This document shows positions 7,317 through 15,936 of a stretch of 55,181 nucleotides of DNA, in pieces (position 1 is the stretch's first letter; each line of letters starts with the position of its first letter). Position numbers and translations under genes: made by a program. The notes beneath the pieces were generated by a model, which worked only from the letters and a program-made list of their open reading frames with translations, searched no databases and was not told the origin of the DNA. This DNA comes from Paludibacteraceae bacterium (GTDB lineage Bacteria; Bacteroidota; Bacteroidia; Bacteroidales; Paludibacteraceae): positions 1 to 55,181 of the forward strand of contig JAKSKR010000019.1 of assembly GCA_024401645.1 (NCBI GenBank), written 5' to 3'.

Positions 7317-8948
7317 ATGACTAAATTTCTAAGATTGCACACTTTGTACCTATTCGTGTGCTTACTTGTGCCCTTTAATGTGTTGGCAGATATGTCTCTG
7401 TCTGTTGCCGATGGCGCTAAACACCTGGAAGAGGGCAGAACTTATGAATTCACTTTTGAATATACACAAACCGAGGGTACCGATTTCTACAATTATAAGA
7501 AGAGTCATCTGGTCGATGTCTTGGCCTACAACAGCTTTGTATCTTTCAATAGCAGCTTTCCGGTAGGAAAACACGCTAGTATTAGTTATAGAAACGACGG
7601 CTTCATGGTTTACCTCTGTAGAAATAAAACTACCGAGCTGGAAGTTAAGATTGCCGATGCTAGCATTACGGTACCTACTTTCGCTACCAAGAACCTTTTT
7701 AACGTTAAGGTTGACGTCAAGAATTCTATGGTTAGGGTTTGGCTAGATACCGACACTACCGATTCTCCGGTAATGTCGCATAAAGTCGACTGCAACCGCG
7801 AAGGTAAGATTATTGTTGTTGGTGCCGTTAATGACGATATGTTCTTGCATACAGACTATGCCTACGGTCTCCGTTTCGCATTTCACGTGCCTAAAGGTAC
7901 GAAGATTGGCGATGTGGAGAAAACCAATAACCAGCTGGTGCTTTACAACTATTCGCATGTGACCATGCCGCCTATCTTGGCACAGAGCATGCCTAATTCC
8001 GATGGTACCATTATCTATTGCCAACCTGCACCTACGCCTATGACCGACCCTATACCGGCTGGTACATTCTATAAGTTCAGATGGAAGGAAAAGATTAACC
8101 AGTGCAAGTCTACACTCGAAAATAAGGTCGAGGTTGAACTCTATAACCATGCGGCTCAATCGGTAGTCGAAACACTATCGTTGCCTTGTGGCGATAGAAC
8201 CTGCTTGCTCGACACGGTGCTTGTTGAAAATCTGGGCGTTTGCGATGGCGAGAATACCGTGGTTGCTGCCAATATTGGCGTGCCGAAGGATGACTATGTG
8301 TTTGCTTGGACTGGTCCGAATGGCGTTGTAACGAACGAGGGTGACAGCATATTCACTACCAGTGCCGATGGCAATTATGTCCTTTCGGTTTATGGAAAGG
8401 ACGACGAAACCTGCGTGGTGACGACAGAAAAGTTCTCGTTAAAGAAGGGAAATGCAGTTGCCGTAAATCTTGCCGATACCATTAGAAGCAAGAGGGGTGA
8501 GGTTTCTTTGCAACCGGTTGAGGATGATTGTCCAAAATGCAAGTATGCATGGAGTAATGGGTCCGATGCTCCCTCTATCAGCGTTACTCAAAGTGGCGAA
8601 TATAGTGTGGTGGTGACCAATGGCGATTGCAAAAGCGAGGCTTCTACTTACGTGGAAATTTCTAAACCGGTCGATTTGGTCATTCCAACTGTTCTCACAC
8701 CCAATGGCGATGGCGTAAACGATGTCTTCGAGGTCCCAATGTTAACGGAGAGTTATCCGAATTCACGCATTGCCATCTATAATAGAGAAGGTGTTAAGTT
8801 GGCCGAATTCCTAGCAGAAGAGCCGGGTTGGAATGGTACCTATAATGGCAACGACATGCCGTCTACCGACTATTGGTACGAAATATACATCCCGTTGCTC
8901 TACAAGTACTATGTTGGCCATTTTACGTTGTTAAGGTCTAAAAAATAA
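7317..8948 (+). CDS. Secreted protein with gliding-motility-type (T9SS type B) C-terminal domain
   Basis: A 543-residue exported protein. The start at 7317 gives a good signal peptide (basic MTKFLRLH, then a hydrophobic core ending near FNVLA). The middle contains an Ig-like stretch (FAWTGPNGVVTNEGDSIF, then TSADGNYVLSVYG) and a second one with WSNGSDAPSISVTQSGEYSVVV. The last ~85 residues begin PTVLTPNGDGVNDVFEV and continue with IYNREG, the hallmark of the CHU_C/gliding motility-associated domain used for T9SS type B export and surface attachment. No catalytic motif is visible, so a surface or adhesin-like role is likelier than an enzyme. The C-terminal 11 nt overlap tail-to-tail with the transporter gene on the other strand. 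Confidence 0.85.
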   Translation: MTKFLRLHTLYLFVCLLVPFNVLADMSLSVADGAKHLEEGRTYEFTFEYTQTEGTDFYNYKKSHLVDVLAYNSFVSFNSSFPVGKHASISYRNDGFMVYLCRNKTTELEVKIADASITVPTFATKNLFNVKVDVKNSMVRVWLDTDTTDSPVMSHKVDCNREGKIIVVGAVNDDMFLHTDYAYGLRFAFHVPKGTKIGDVEKTNNQLVLYNYSHVTMPPILAQSMPNSDGTIIYCQPAPTPMTDPIPAGTFYKFRWKEKINQCKSTLENKVEVELYNHAAQSVVETLSLPCGDRTCLLDTVLVENLGVCDGENTVVAANIGVPKDDYVFAWTGPNGVVTNEGDSIFTTSADGNYVLSVYGKDDETCVVTTEKFSLKKGNAVAVNLADTIRSKRGEVSLQPVEDDCPKCKYAWSNGSDAPSISVTQSGEYSVVVTNGDCKSEASTYVEISKPVDLVIPTVLTPNGDGVNDVFEVPMLTESYPNSRIAIYNREGVKLAEFLAEEPGWNGTYNGNDMPSTDYWYEIYIPLLYKYYVGHFTLLRSKK

Positions 8949-9849
8949 GGCTGGCAACAAGCGGAATGGTCAGTACCGAGAGTAGGTTTGTAAGGAATGT
9001 TCCTTGCGTAATGATGCTCATGTCGCGGTTGTGGCGTAGGCATAGAATGGTGCCGTATGCGGCAACCGGTGTGGCCAATACAATGGTGTTGATGCGTACC
9101 ACCTCTTCGTTGAACCCTACGAGTGTAAATACGCAGTAAAGGAACAACGGCACGGCAATTAGACGTATGCCGGCTGTAACATAGATGCGCCATGTGCCTA
9201 GCATCTTCTTCATTGGCATCTGTGCCATTTGGCTGCCAATAATCATCAGCGAAGCCGGAACGGTGATGTTTCCGAGCAATACGATGGGCTTGCTTATCAC
9301 TTCGGGTATGTTGTCGCAACCCGTCAGCACAATCAGAATAGAAATATATGAGGCTAGCATTGGGGTGCTGATTAAGGTCTTCCAGTTGAATCTTATTCTT
9401 GAACCGCCAGACACCAAGGCCGAGCCTAGGACAAATACGAAAAAGGTGTTTGGAAAGTTGAGCACGCTGGCATAGAACACGGAACTTGTGCCGAAGATGG
9501 AAGCCACTACCGGATAACCTATGAACCCAACATTCCCGAAAATCATCATAAAACCGTAAATGCCTTTGTCGCCATCTTTCGGCTTCAATATCTTCGGAAG
9601 GAATAGCGAAATGGGAGTGAGCAGAATGTAGGTGGCAAAACCAACGGCAAGCAGGGGTAATACGAGCTCGCGTTTAGGCAATTGTTCGCCCATAACCGAC
9701 GATAGTACGAGAGCCGGACACGTAAAGTCGAAAATCAATCCCGATAGCTTCTTGTCGCTGTCGGGGGTCATGTAGTGCAGCTTGTTTGCAATGAAACCAA
9801 CCATAACTAGGGCAAACAGCTCAATCATGGTTATCGTAATCTGTGGCAT
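8938..9849 (-). CDS. AEC family (auxin efflux carrier-like) transporter
   Basis: An inner-membrane permease of 303 residues with about ten hydrophobic helices. The N-terminal LFALVMVGFIANKLHYM, FTCPALVLSSVM and the glycine-rich GNVGFIGYPVVASIFG are typical of the AEC/membrane transport protein family, where the conserved Asn/Pro elements form the crossover. Substrates in bacteria are usually organic acids such as malate; none is indicated here. A -7 box (CAAAGTTA read on the minus strand) lies 30 bp upstream. The gene ends inside the 3' end of the convergent T9SS cargo gene, with an 11-bp overlap and no terminator between them. Confidence 0.88.
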   Translation of the reverse strand: MPQITITMIELFALVMVGFIANKLHYMTPDSDKKLSGLIFDFTCPALVLSSVMGEQLPKRELVLPLLAVGFATYILLTPISLFLPKILKPKDGDKGIYGFMMIFGNVGFIGYPVVASIFGTSSVFYASVLNFPNTFFVFVLGSALVSGGSRIRFNWKTLISTPMLASYISILIVLTGCDNIPEVISKPIVLLGNITVPASLMIIGSQMAQMPMKKMLGTWRIYVTAGIRLIAVPLFLYCVFTLVGFNEEVVRINTIVLATPVAAYGTILCLRHNRDMSIITQGTFLTNLLSVLTIPLVASLIF

Positions 9850-9878
9850 AATCTAATTCTCTTTCTCTATTAACTCTG

Positions 9879-9886
9879 CAAAGTTA
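9879..9886 (-). promoter_or_regulatory. -7 box of AEC transporter gene
   Basis: Reads TAACTTTG on the minus strand, a full match to TAnnTTTG, 30 bp before the start codon. No clear -33 TTG. Confidence 0.5.
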
Positions 9887-9910
9887 CTGCAATTCGTTCA
9901 TTACGGACAT

Positions 9911-9944
9911 AAAAAAAAGCATTTGAAGTGAATCAAATGCTTTT
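9911..9944 (-). terminator. Terminator after the 195-aa secreted protein gene
   Basis: Perfect 12-bp stem (9915-9926 with 9933-9944) and, on the minus strand, a run of eight T. It ends the metallo-hydrolase/secreted protein unit before the AEC promoter. Confidence 0.88.
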
Positions 9945-9969
9945 CTTTAATTTATAGGTAAGCGTTGTT

Positions 9970-10557
9970 TTATTTGTTCGCTTTCTTCACAACCTTGCCA
10001 CATTCTTTACCTGCCTTTGCATAAGCTTCGTTTACACGGCTTGCAACGTCGAAGTCGTAGCCCGATACGGTGCGGCCAGGGCTGTTGGTGATAGTGATTT
10101 CAGCCAAAACCTTGTCTGGTTCGTCGGTCTTAACCAACTTGCAAACAACGCTGATCTCTGCATTCTTACGTACAACACCAATGTTGAAACCTGGTTCGAA
10201 GAAGAATGTGTTTACAATTAGGGTGTATTGTTCAGAACCGAGGGTGTTACACTTAACGCCACAGTTCTTTTCGAACAATTCAATGAAGCTGATTGGGTAC
10301 ACATCTTGCTTGTTCTTTTCCCAAGTCTTTGCAAATTCGTCGCCGCGGCCAGCCTTCTTTTCGTTGTATTCGCTGACTTTCTTTTCCAAGTAAGCGCTTT
10401 CGCTCATGCTACCTACATTCATGTCTTCGTAGGTAAACTTGATGTTAATGTTCTTTTCACTCTTCAAGGCAGACAAGTCTCCTACTGAATGGATTTTAAT
10501 CGCATTAGCAAGGTTAAAACATGCTAAAAACGATAGAAGCATCAAAATTTTTTTCAT
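9970..10557 (-). CDS. Secreted protein of unknown function (195 aa)
   Basis: I do not recognise the family. A signal peptide is clear (MKKILMLLSFLACFNLANA). The mature part is Lys/Glu-rich around residues 55-85, contains two Cys close together (FEKNCGVKCNTLG), then a beta-rich stretch (YTLIVNTFFFEPGFNIGVV and AEISVVCKLVKT). The C-terminal tail is Lys-rich. It lies 34 nt after the lipoprotein metallo-hydrolase gene on the same strand and shares its terminator, so the two probably form one transcript. There is no lipobox and no T9SS tail, so it is probably periplasmic. Confidence 0.75.
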   Translation of the reverse strand: MKKILMLLSFLACFNLANAIKIHSVGDLSALKSEKNINIKFTYEDMNVGSMSESAYLEKKVSEYNEKKAGRGDEFAKTWEKNKQDVYPISFIELFEKNCGVKCNTLGSEQYTLIVNTFFFEPGFNIGVVRKNAEISVVCKLVKTDEPDKVLAEITITNSPGRTVSGYDFDVASRVNEAYAKAGKECGKVVKKANK

Positions 10558-10591
10558 AATGTTTATTATTGATTAATGTTTAGAATTTTAA

Positions 10592-11389
10592 TTATCGAAG
10601 AATGCCGTCGTCGGGCAAATGCATGCCGTACACGGTGAGGCTGCTGTCGGTTGCCATTTTCAAGATGTCTTTTCTTGCCTCGGCAGCCTGCTGCTTATTT
10701 TCGTCGTACTGGCAGCTGATTTCTGGGTGCTGCTTTTGTACAAGCATGCCGTGCATAAAGTCGCCTGCAATAAGATTCTTGCCAACACGGTATGCTGTGT
10801 GGCCAGGGGTGTGACCTGGGGTTGGAATGGCAACAACGTTAAGCGGCATCTGCTCACTGTAGTTGTAGTAGTGTACCTTTTCTGGCTTGTAAGCATCGAA
10901 AATCTGTTTTACCTGGTCATATTTGCCTAACCAATAGTCGTATTCAACCTTTGGAACCCAAACGTCTGCATTGGCATATTTTGCCTTGCCGTCGGCATTA
11001 AGCAAGCCTCCAATGTGGTCGGCATGGCAGTGGGTGATGAAGATGGTTCGGATGGAGTCGGCATTGATGTTGTTGGCTGCCAAGGCACTGTCTATGCCTC
11101 CACCGAGCATGGCTCCCAAACCCGCGTCGAAAAGGGTAGGCTCGCCCAAGTTGACGTAGAAACAACCCATTGAAGCCGGAATGGCACCTGACGGATTCAA
11201 AGAGTCTACCAGCGATTTGTAAGTGCTGTCTTGGCCATAGAAGAGGTTGTTTGGCATGGCGTGCGACTGCTTGTCGTGCAATGCTATTATCTTAACGTCT
11301 GTTTCAGCTGCTGTTGTTGGCTGTGTAGCCTTGTTGGCGCAACTTGTTGCCATAAGGGTGGCTACAAGTGCCGCGATTTGAATTTTCAT
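10592..11389 (-). CDS. MBL-fold metallo-hydrolase lipoprotein
   Basis: A 265-residue metallo-beta-lactamase-fold hydrolase anchored as a lipoprotein (MKIQIAALVATLMATSC, lipid Cys17). The dinuclear metal motif ITHCHADHIGG is intact, followed by a second metal His in PTPGHTPGHTAY and the Asp in IAGDFMHG, plus a final His near YGMHLP. The layout resembles lactonase-like MBL proteins (AHL lactonase and MBL hydrolases of many substrates), but substrate cannot be told from sequence. First gene of a two-gene unit with the secreted 195-aa protein. A TATATTTG box lies 60 bp upstream. Confidence 0.87.
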   Translation of the reverse strand: MKIQIAALVATLMATSCANKATQPTTAAETDVKIIALHDKQSHAMPNNLFYGQDSTYKSLVDSLNPSGAIPASMGCFYVNLGEPTLFDAGLGAMLGGGIDSALAANNINADSIRTIFITHCHADHIGGLLNADGKAKYANADVWVPKVEYDYWLGKYDQVKQIFDAYKPEKVHYYNYSEQMPLNVVAIPTPGHTPGHTAYRVGKNLIAGDFMHGMLVQKQHPEISCQYDENKQQAAEARKDILKMATDSSLTVYGMHLPDDGILR

Positions 11390-11448
11390 TTTTGATCTTC
11401 TTTTATTGCTAATCTACTAATATTTGTAGTTCTGTAAATTCGTCATTG

Positions 11449-11456
11449 CAAATATA
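11449..11456 (-). promoter_or_regulatory. -7 box of metallo-hydrolase gene
   Basis: Reads TATATTTG on the minus strand, a full match to TAnnTTTG, 60 bp before the start codon. Confidence 0.5.
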
Positions 11457-11495
11457 CTTAAAAATGTCTAATCCTTTGCTAATTTGACATTCTAC

Positions 11496-11526
11496 TTGGT
11501 GGCATTTGATGCTTTTCTTATCTTTG
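11496..11526 (+). promoter_or_regulatory. Promoter of DNA ligase gene
   Basis: TTG at 11496-11498, a 20-bp spacer, then TATCTTTG at 11519-11526: a complete Bacteroidetes-type promoter. It fits a start at the ATG 11583 better than the GTG at 11547. Confidence 0.7.
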
Positions 11527-11582
11527 TAATCCCAACGGGTTGATTTGTGATTGACCTTACTATTATACACACCAATATTGAT

Positions 11583-13430
11583 ATGACAGATCTCGAACTT
11601 GAAATAAAGAAGTATGCCGATGCGTACTACCAAGGTAATGAATTGATCAGCGACTCGGACTATGATGCGTTGATTGCAAAGCTGAAGAAAGAACAACCAA
11701 ATTCCGAACTCTTGAATAAGGTAATTGGTAGCGACCTAAAAGGCGTTTCTACCAAGTATAAGCTCGATGCTACCATGGGTACACTCGAGAAATGCAATAC
11801 CGATGAGGAAATGAAGGAGTGGTGGAACAAACACCCGCACGATAATCTTATTGCCGAACTGAAGATTGATGGCAATGGCCAACTCTTGACTTACCGTAAT
11901 GGCAAGTTGGCATATGTGCGTTCGCGTGGCGATGGTGAGTATGGCGACGATACGACCCAAAACGTTACCAAGGTTCAAGGTGTTCCAACCGATTTGGGTG
12001 TCGACTTCAACGGCTCGGTTCGTGGCGAGGTGGTCATGTTCCGTTCTACGTTCGAGAAGTTCTTCCCAGAAGGCAAGAACCCTAGAAACATGGCTGCGGG
12101 CATCATCAAGCGTCTCGATGGTTCCGACTGCGAGAAACTCAATTTCATAGCTTACGACTTGTTCGATAACGACAACAAGTTTGATGCTTCTGAAGCCGAT
12201 AAGCTATCATTCTTGAAGGAACACGGTTTCTGCATCCCACGTTTCGAAACGAATCCGACACTTGAAGGACTGAAAGTTTGGAAAGATTCTTTGGAACCGA
12301 ATGGCGAGATTCCTTGCGATGGTATTGTCATTAAGCAGAACATCGTTAATAAGGACGATTTGATGCGCCATACACCGCTCAACAACGTGGCCTATAAACC
12401 CAACTGCCAGTCGGCCGTAACAACCATAAAGCGCATTATTTGGCAGCTTCGGGGTAAGTTCTTCGGCCCTGTCGCCGAAGTGGAACCTGTTGAATTGGAA
12501 GGTACCACCGTTTCGAAGGCTAGCTTGTCGAACGTCAACATCATGAACGAGTTGGGTGTTTACGAAGGTGCCGAGGTCATCATGACCAAGCACGGACTCA
12601 TCATTCCGCAAGTCGACAAAGTTCTTAACCCAAGGCAGAATGCGTTCGACATACCTACCGTATGTCCGGTATGTGGTGGCGAAGTGGTAGTAAACGACTC
12701 GGGTATCCCGGTTTGCATGAATCCTGCATGTCCTAAAAAGGTTGGTCACCGATACGGTCGTCTCTTCAAGGTGTTCGACGTTAAGGGTGCTGGCGAGGCT
12801 TTCCTAAAAAACTTGGAAGACATCAGCTTGCCGGTAGAAGATTTCTTGGGTATGTGCGTGGGCGACGACAAGACGATACTCAACAGGTATGCAGGTGGCG
12901 TAAATGGCGAGAAAATCTACACCCAGATGCGCGATGCCTTGGCTAAACCTATCACAGCTGCCCAGTTCTTGGCTACTTTCGACTTGAAGATGTTCGATGA
13001 GAAGAAGCTCAACCAGTTAGGAAACAAGACACTCGACGATATTTTGGCGTTGAAGTACGAAGACATTGTTGCTATTGATGGATATGCCGACACCACGGCA
13101 AATGCCTTGCTTGAGTTCCTTGAATCGTATTCAAGTGAGATTGATAACTTAAGGAAATTTTTCAACTTTAAGAGTGCTGACGAATTGGTGTCTGAAACAT
13201 CTTCAGCTTCTGGTCCTAGCGTCTGCTTTACGGGGGCTTGCCCTGGATATTCGCGTGGACAATTGACTGAAATGGCTGCAGGCAAGTATGTGGTGAAGGA
13301 TGCCGTTACCAAAGATTTGGACATCTTGGTTTGTGCCGATCCTAATTCGGGCAGTTCAAAGTTACAGAAGGCGGCTAAAAACGGCACTAAACTTATGTCT
13401 TACGAAGACTTTTTGGCTACTTTAGCCTAA
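11583..13430 (+). CDS. NAD-dependent DNA ligase, compact divergent LigA
   Basis: Seals nicks in DNA using NAD+. From the ATG at 11583 it is 615 residues, shorter than usual LigA (about 670). Domain Ia, which binds NMN, is present (YYQGNELISDSDYDALI). The adenylation lysine lies in AELKIDGNGQ (Lys94), followed by RSRGDGEYGDD. The OB region has PVELEGTTVSKASLSN. A four-Cys zinc finger follows (CPVCGG, then CMNPACPKK), then a reduced helix-hairpin-helix region and a C-terminal BRCT domain (residues ~535-615, GPSVCFTGACPGYSRG). Compared with housekeeping LigA, the adenylation motif (KIDGN rather than KLDG followed by a hydrophobic residue) and the region after the zinc finger are divergent. It may be a second, accessory ligase in this genome; whether a standard LigA also exists cannot be seen from this window. 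Confidence 0.88.
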   Translation: MTDLELEIKKYADAYYQGNELISDSDYDALIAKLKKEQPNSELLNKVIGSDLKGVSTKYKLDATMGTLEKCNTDEEMKEWWNKHPHDNLIAELKIDGNGQLLTYRNGKLAYVRSRGDGEYGDDTTQNVTKVQGVPTDLGVDFNGSVRGEVVMFRSTFEKFFPEGKNPRNMAAGIIKRLDGSDCEKLNFIAYDLFDNDNKFDASEADKLSFLKEHGFCIPRFETNPTLEGLKVWKDSLEPNGEIPCDGIVIKQNIVNKDDLMRHTPLNNVAYKPNCQSAVTTIKRIIWQLRGKFFGPVAEVEPVELEGTTVSKASLSNVNIMNELGVYEGAEVIMTKHGLIIPQVDKVLNPRQNAFDIPTVCPVCGGEVVVNDSGIPVCMNPACPKKVGHRYGRLFKVFDVKGAGEAFLKNLEDISLPVEDFLGMCVGDDKTILNRYAGGVNGEKIYTQMRDALAKPITAAQFLATFDLKMFDEKKLNQLGNKTLDDILALKYEDIVAIDGYADTTANALLEFLESYSSEIDNLRKFFNFKSADELVSETSSASGPSVCFTGACPGYSRGQLTEMAAGKYVVKDAVTKDLDILVCADPNSGSSKLQKAAKNGTKLMSYEDFLATLA

Positions 13431-13498
13431 ATCTATAGGCATTTATGGATAGTTTTCCATTGATGCTCGATGCTTTAATTTTTTTATAAATCAATTAA

Positions 13499-14245
13499 AT
13501 GAAAAAGAAATTCTTAATTCTAGGTTTGCCTTTAATTGCAATGGTAACATTGGCAAACTGCAGTAAAGACGACGATGAAGAACAACCGCCAGTTCAGGAA
13601 CCTCAATCCCCTGCCTTTACGGTAAGCGGTAGTGTGGCAGGTTTCGATTATGTAGACCTTGGTCTTGCAAGTGGTTTAAAATGGGCAACCTACAATGTGG
13701 GTGCTACCAAACCAACCGAGTATGGCGACTATTTTGCATGGGGTGAGGTGAAAGAAAAGCGTGAATATACGTGGGCTACCTATAAATGGTGTACCATGAA
13801 ATCTTATGGTAGCGATTACGATGAATTTACCAAGTACAATACCACTTCTTACTCTAAATTTGTTGACAAAAAAACGGTGTTAGAAGAAGAGGACGATGCT
13901 GCATCTGTCAACTGGGATAATGCTTGGCGCACGCCTTCTATCAGTGAAATGAAAGAGTTGCTGGCTGCATGTGATTGGAAATGGGTTGACAATTTCGATA
14001 ATTCCGGTGTGGCTGGTAACCTAGGTACTAGTAAGAAGAACGGTAATACTATATTTTTCCCGGCTGCAGGTTTACGTTCTGAAACAAAGCTTAATGGCGC
14101 TGGATCTTATGGCGTATACTGGACTCTCTCGCTTCACGATTTAAAAGACGATAAGGCTTGGTTTATGGTGGCTGACAATAATGACCACTATATTTTTGGA
14201 CTCCGTTGTCATGGATTTTCTGTTCGTGCTGTGACGTCGAAATAA
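13499..14245 (+). CDS. Lipoprotein with FISUMP-like domain
   Basis: A 248-residue lipoprotein: signal MKKKFLILGLPLIAMVTLANC with lipobox ending at Cys21, then an acidic linker (SKDDDEEQPP). The domain begins DYVDLGLASGLKWATYNVGA, then GDYFAWGEVKEK, WRTPSISEMKELL and ends GLRCHGFSVRAV. This pattern is the Fibrobacter succinogenes major paralogous (FISUMP/DUF1566-like) domain, very common in Bacteroidales surface lipoproteins and of unknown biochemical role. It follows the ligase gene by 68 nt; whether it has its own promoter is unclear. A bidirectional terminator follows. Confidence 0.82.
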   Translation: MKKKFLILGLPLIAMVTLANCSKDDDEEQPPVQEPQSPAFTVSGSVAGFDYVDLGLASGLKWATYNVGATKPTEYGDYFAWGEVKEKREYTWATYKWCTMKSYGSDYDEFTKYNTTSYSKFVDKKTVLEEEDDAASVNWDNAWRTPSISEMKELLAACDWKWVDNFDNSGVAGNLGTSKKNGNTIFFPAAGLRSETKLNGAGSYGVYWTLSLHDLKDDKAWFMVADNNDHYIFGLRCHGFSVRAVTSK

Positions 14246-14270
14246 GATTTGTCGGTGATACGTGAAAAAA

Positions 14271-14308
14271 GAAAAATCCCCAATCGTTCAAACGGTTGGG
14301 GATTTTTC
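14271..14308. terminator. Bidirectional terminator between convergent genes
   Basis: 18-nt arms (14271-14288 and 14291-14308) pair fully with one G-T wobble; A-rich and T-rich flanks serve both strands. It separates the lipoprotein gene from the convergent phosphofructokinase gene. Confidence 0.92.
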
Positions 14309-14332
14309 TATCTTTAGTGGTATTGCCAAATC

Positions 14333-15655
14333 TTATTTCATTTCCAAAGGCTGACCTGTAGCTTCAACAACGCTCCACCAGAATTCACCTTCAAGGTTCA
14401 CTTTCTTACGTTGTGCTGTTGCAGCTTCAATAGGCAGTAAGGTAAATGCGCCATTCCAGTAACCAACCACGAAGTCGGTTCTGCCTGCCATGGCTGCGTG
14501 AACGGCGTTGTGGGTAAGCTGTTCGCAGAACTTACTGTCGTTTGCGTTAGCAGGAATGCTGCGGATGATGTAGCTAGGGTCGATGTACTTCACGCTAATA
14601 GGTATATTCTTATTCTTGAAGTAGTCGGTAATCTGGTTCTTCATGAAGATACCGATGTCTTCGTGAAGAATGTTGCCAGAGGCATCCTTCTTGCGTTCTC
14701 CCTTGAAGAACTGCTGACCTGCACCTTCTGCCACTACAATCACAGCATGCTTCTTACGTTCCAAACGTTTTTCCAACAAGTTTAAGAAACCGTTTTTAGT
14801 CTCTGGGTTGTCGAGGTCGAAGTCCATTTCAGGAATCAAACAGAAGTTTACGTCTGGTACTGCCAATGCAACGTTTGCTGCAATGAAACCAGAGTCACGT
14901 CCCATAAGCTTAACAAGGGCAACACCGTTAATGGCACCCTTGGCTTCGTAGTGTGCATTCAAAATGATGCTCTGTGCTGCGGTGAAAGCCGATTCGAAAC
15001 CAAATGACTTCTCAATAAGGTTGATGTCGTTGTCGATGGTCTTTGGCACACCTGCAACCACAATCTTCAACCCGCGCTTTTCTATTTCCTTATAGATGCC
15101 GTGTGCTCCCTTTAGGGTGCCGTCGCCACCTACGCAGAACAAGATGTTGATGTTGTTTCTCTCCAAGGTGTCGACAATAACATCGTAAGGTTGGTCTCCG
15201 CGTGAAGATGCCAACATACTACCACCGTCTTTATGAATGTCGTCAACCAAGTCTGGATTCAAGTTTATGAATGGAATCTGGTTGTCGGGGTTGAGACCTG
15301 CGTAACCATACTGTATGCCCACTACATTGCTAACGCCATAGCGGTTGTAAAGGTGGGTTACCAAACCGCGGATAACGTTGTTAAGACCAGGACACAAGCC
15401 ACCGCAAGTAACAATGGCAACCTTGGTCTTCGCAGGTTCGAAGTATATGTAGTCTTTTGGACCTGGTTTTTCAAATGAAACTAAATCATCCCCATTCTTT
15501 ACTGCTGTCATTACATCGTTAAGTGATGAAGAGTAGAGCACGCGTTCGCCATCTTCTACGAAATCGTAGATGCCGTCGCCTTTAACTCTTGACAACTGAA
15601 GCGGAGATTTTATCTTGCATTCTCCTAACGTTTTAATCGTGAAATCCATATTCAT
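14333..15655 (-). CDS. 6-phosphofructokinase, long plant/trypanosomatid-like form
   Basis: Phosphorylates fructose 6-phosphate in glycolysis. The 440-residue chain has VTCGGLCPGLNNVIRG, the nucleotide-site motif CVGGDGTLKGA and the substrate motif VPKTIDNDINL, then VKLMGRDSGFIA and VVAEGAGQ. The residue after GGD is Gly, as in ATP-dependent enzymes (PPi-dependent ones have GGDD), while PKTIDND rather than PGTIDND is shared with PPi and with plant/trypanosomatid ATP enzymes. I therefore favour an ATP-dependent long-form PFK but cannot exclude PPi use. The ATG at 15655 or the one two codons later are both possible starts. Convergent with the lipoprotein gene. Confidence 0.88.
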   Translation of the reverse strand: MNMDFTIKTLGECKIKSPLQLSRVKGDGIYDFVEDGERVLYSSSLNDVMTAVKNGDDLVSFEKPGPKDYIYFEPAKTKVAIVTCGGLCPGLNNVIRGLVTHLYNRYGVSNVVGIQYGYAGLNPDNQIPFINLNPDLVDDIHKDGGSMLASSRGDQPYDVIVDTLERNNINILFCVGGDGTLKGAHGIYKEIEKRGLKIVVAGVPKTIDNDINLIEKSFGFESAFTAAQSIILNAHYEAKGAINGVALVKLMGRDSGFIAANVALAVPDVNFCLIPEMDFDLDNPETKNGFLNLLEKRLERKKHAVIVVAEGAGQQFFKGERKKDASGNILHEDIGIFMKNQITDYFKNKNIPISVKYIDPSYIIRSIPANANDSKFCEQLTHNAVHAAMAGRTDFVVGYWNGAFTLLPIEAATAQRKKVNLEGEFWWSVVEATGQPLEMK

Positions 15656-15889
15656 AGACTATGTCTTTTAATTTTTTTCCTTCTTATCCAATTTTACGCA
15701 ATTTTAACAATAAAATACGAAATAACACATTTTTTACCCCTAATTTTTCTTTGCCAGAGATTAAAATTCATAACCTTGTAATATCTTGGATTGTTTTGGT
15801 TGTCTTTATTAATTTACTGGGCTTTGTTTCTTATAGGTTGTAATGTTCGGGCAACACACCGAATGATGCCGTGCTAGTCACAACGAATT

Positions 15890-15919
15890 TTGTTATCTCA
15901 TTAAAAATGTTTATGTTTG
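15890..15919 (+). promoter_or_regulatory. Promoter of Rpn nuclease gene
   Basis: TTG at 15890-15892, a 19-bp spacer, then TATGTTTG at 15912-15919. Transcription would start near 15926, leaving ~11 nt before the ATG at 15937. Confidence 0.65.
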
Positions 15920-15936
15920 TGGAAAATGAATGTGCT

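Noticed and set aside
11547..11582. GTG start extending the DNA ligase by 12 residues
   Set aside because: The ATG at 11583 begins the normal domain Ia sequence and fits the promoter; the extension has no support.
15661..15843. A 60-codon plus-strand frame between phosphofructokinase and the Rpn gene
   Set aside because: AT-driven composition, no promoter of its own, no recognisable motif; more likely chance in an AT-rich gap.
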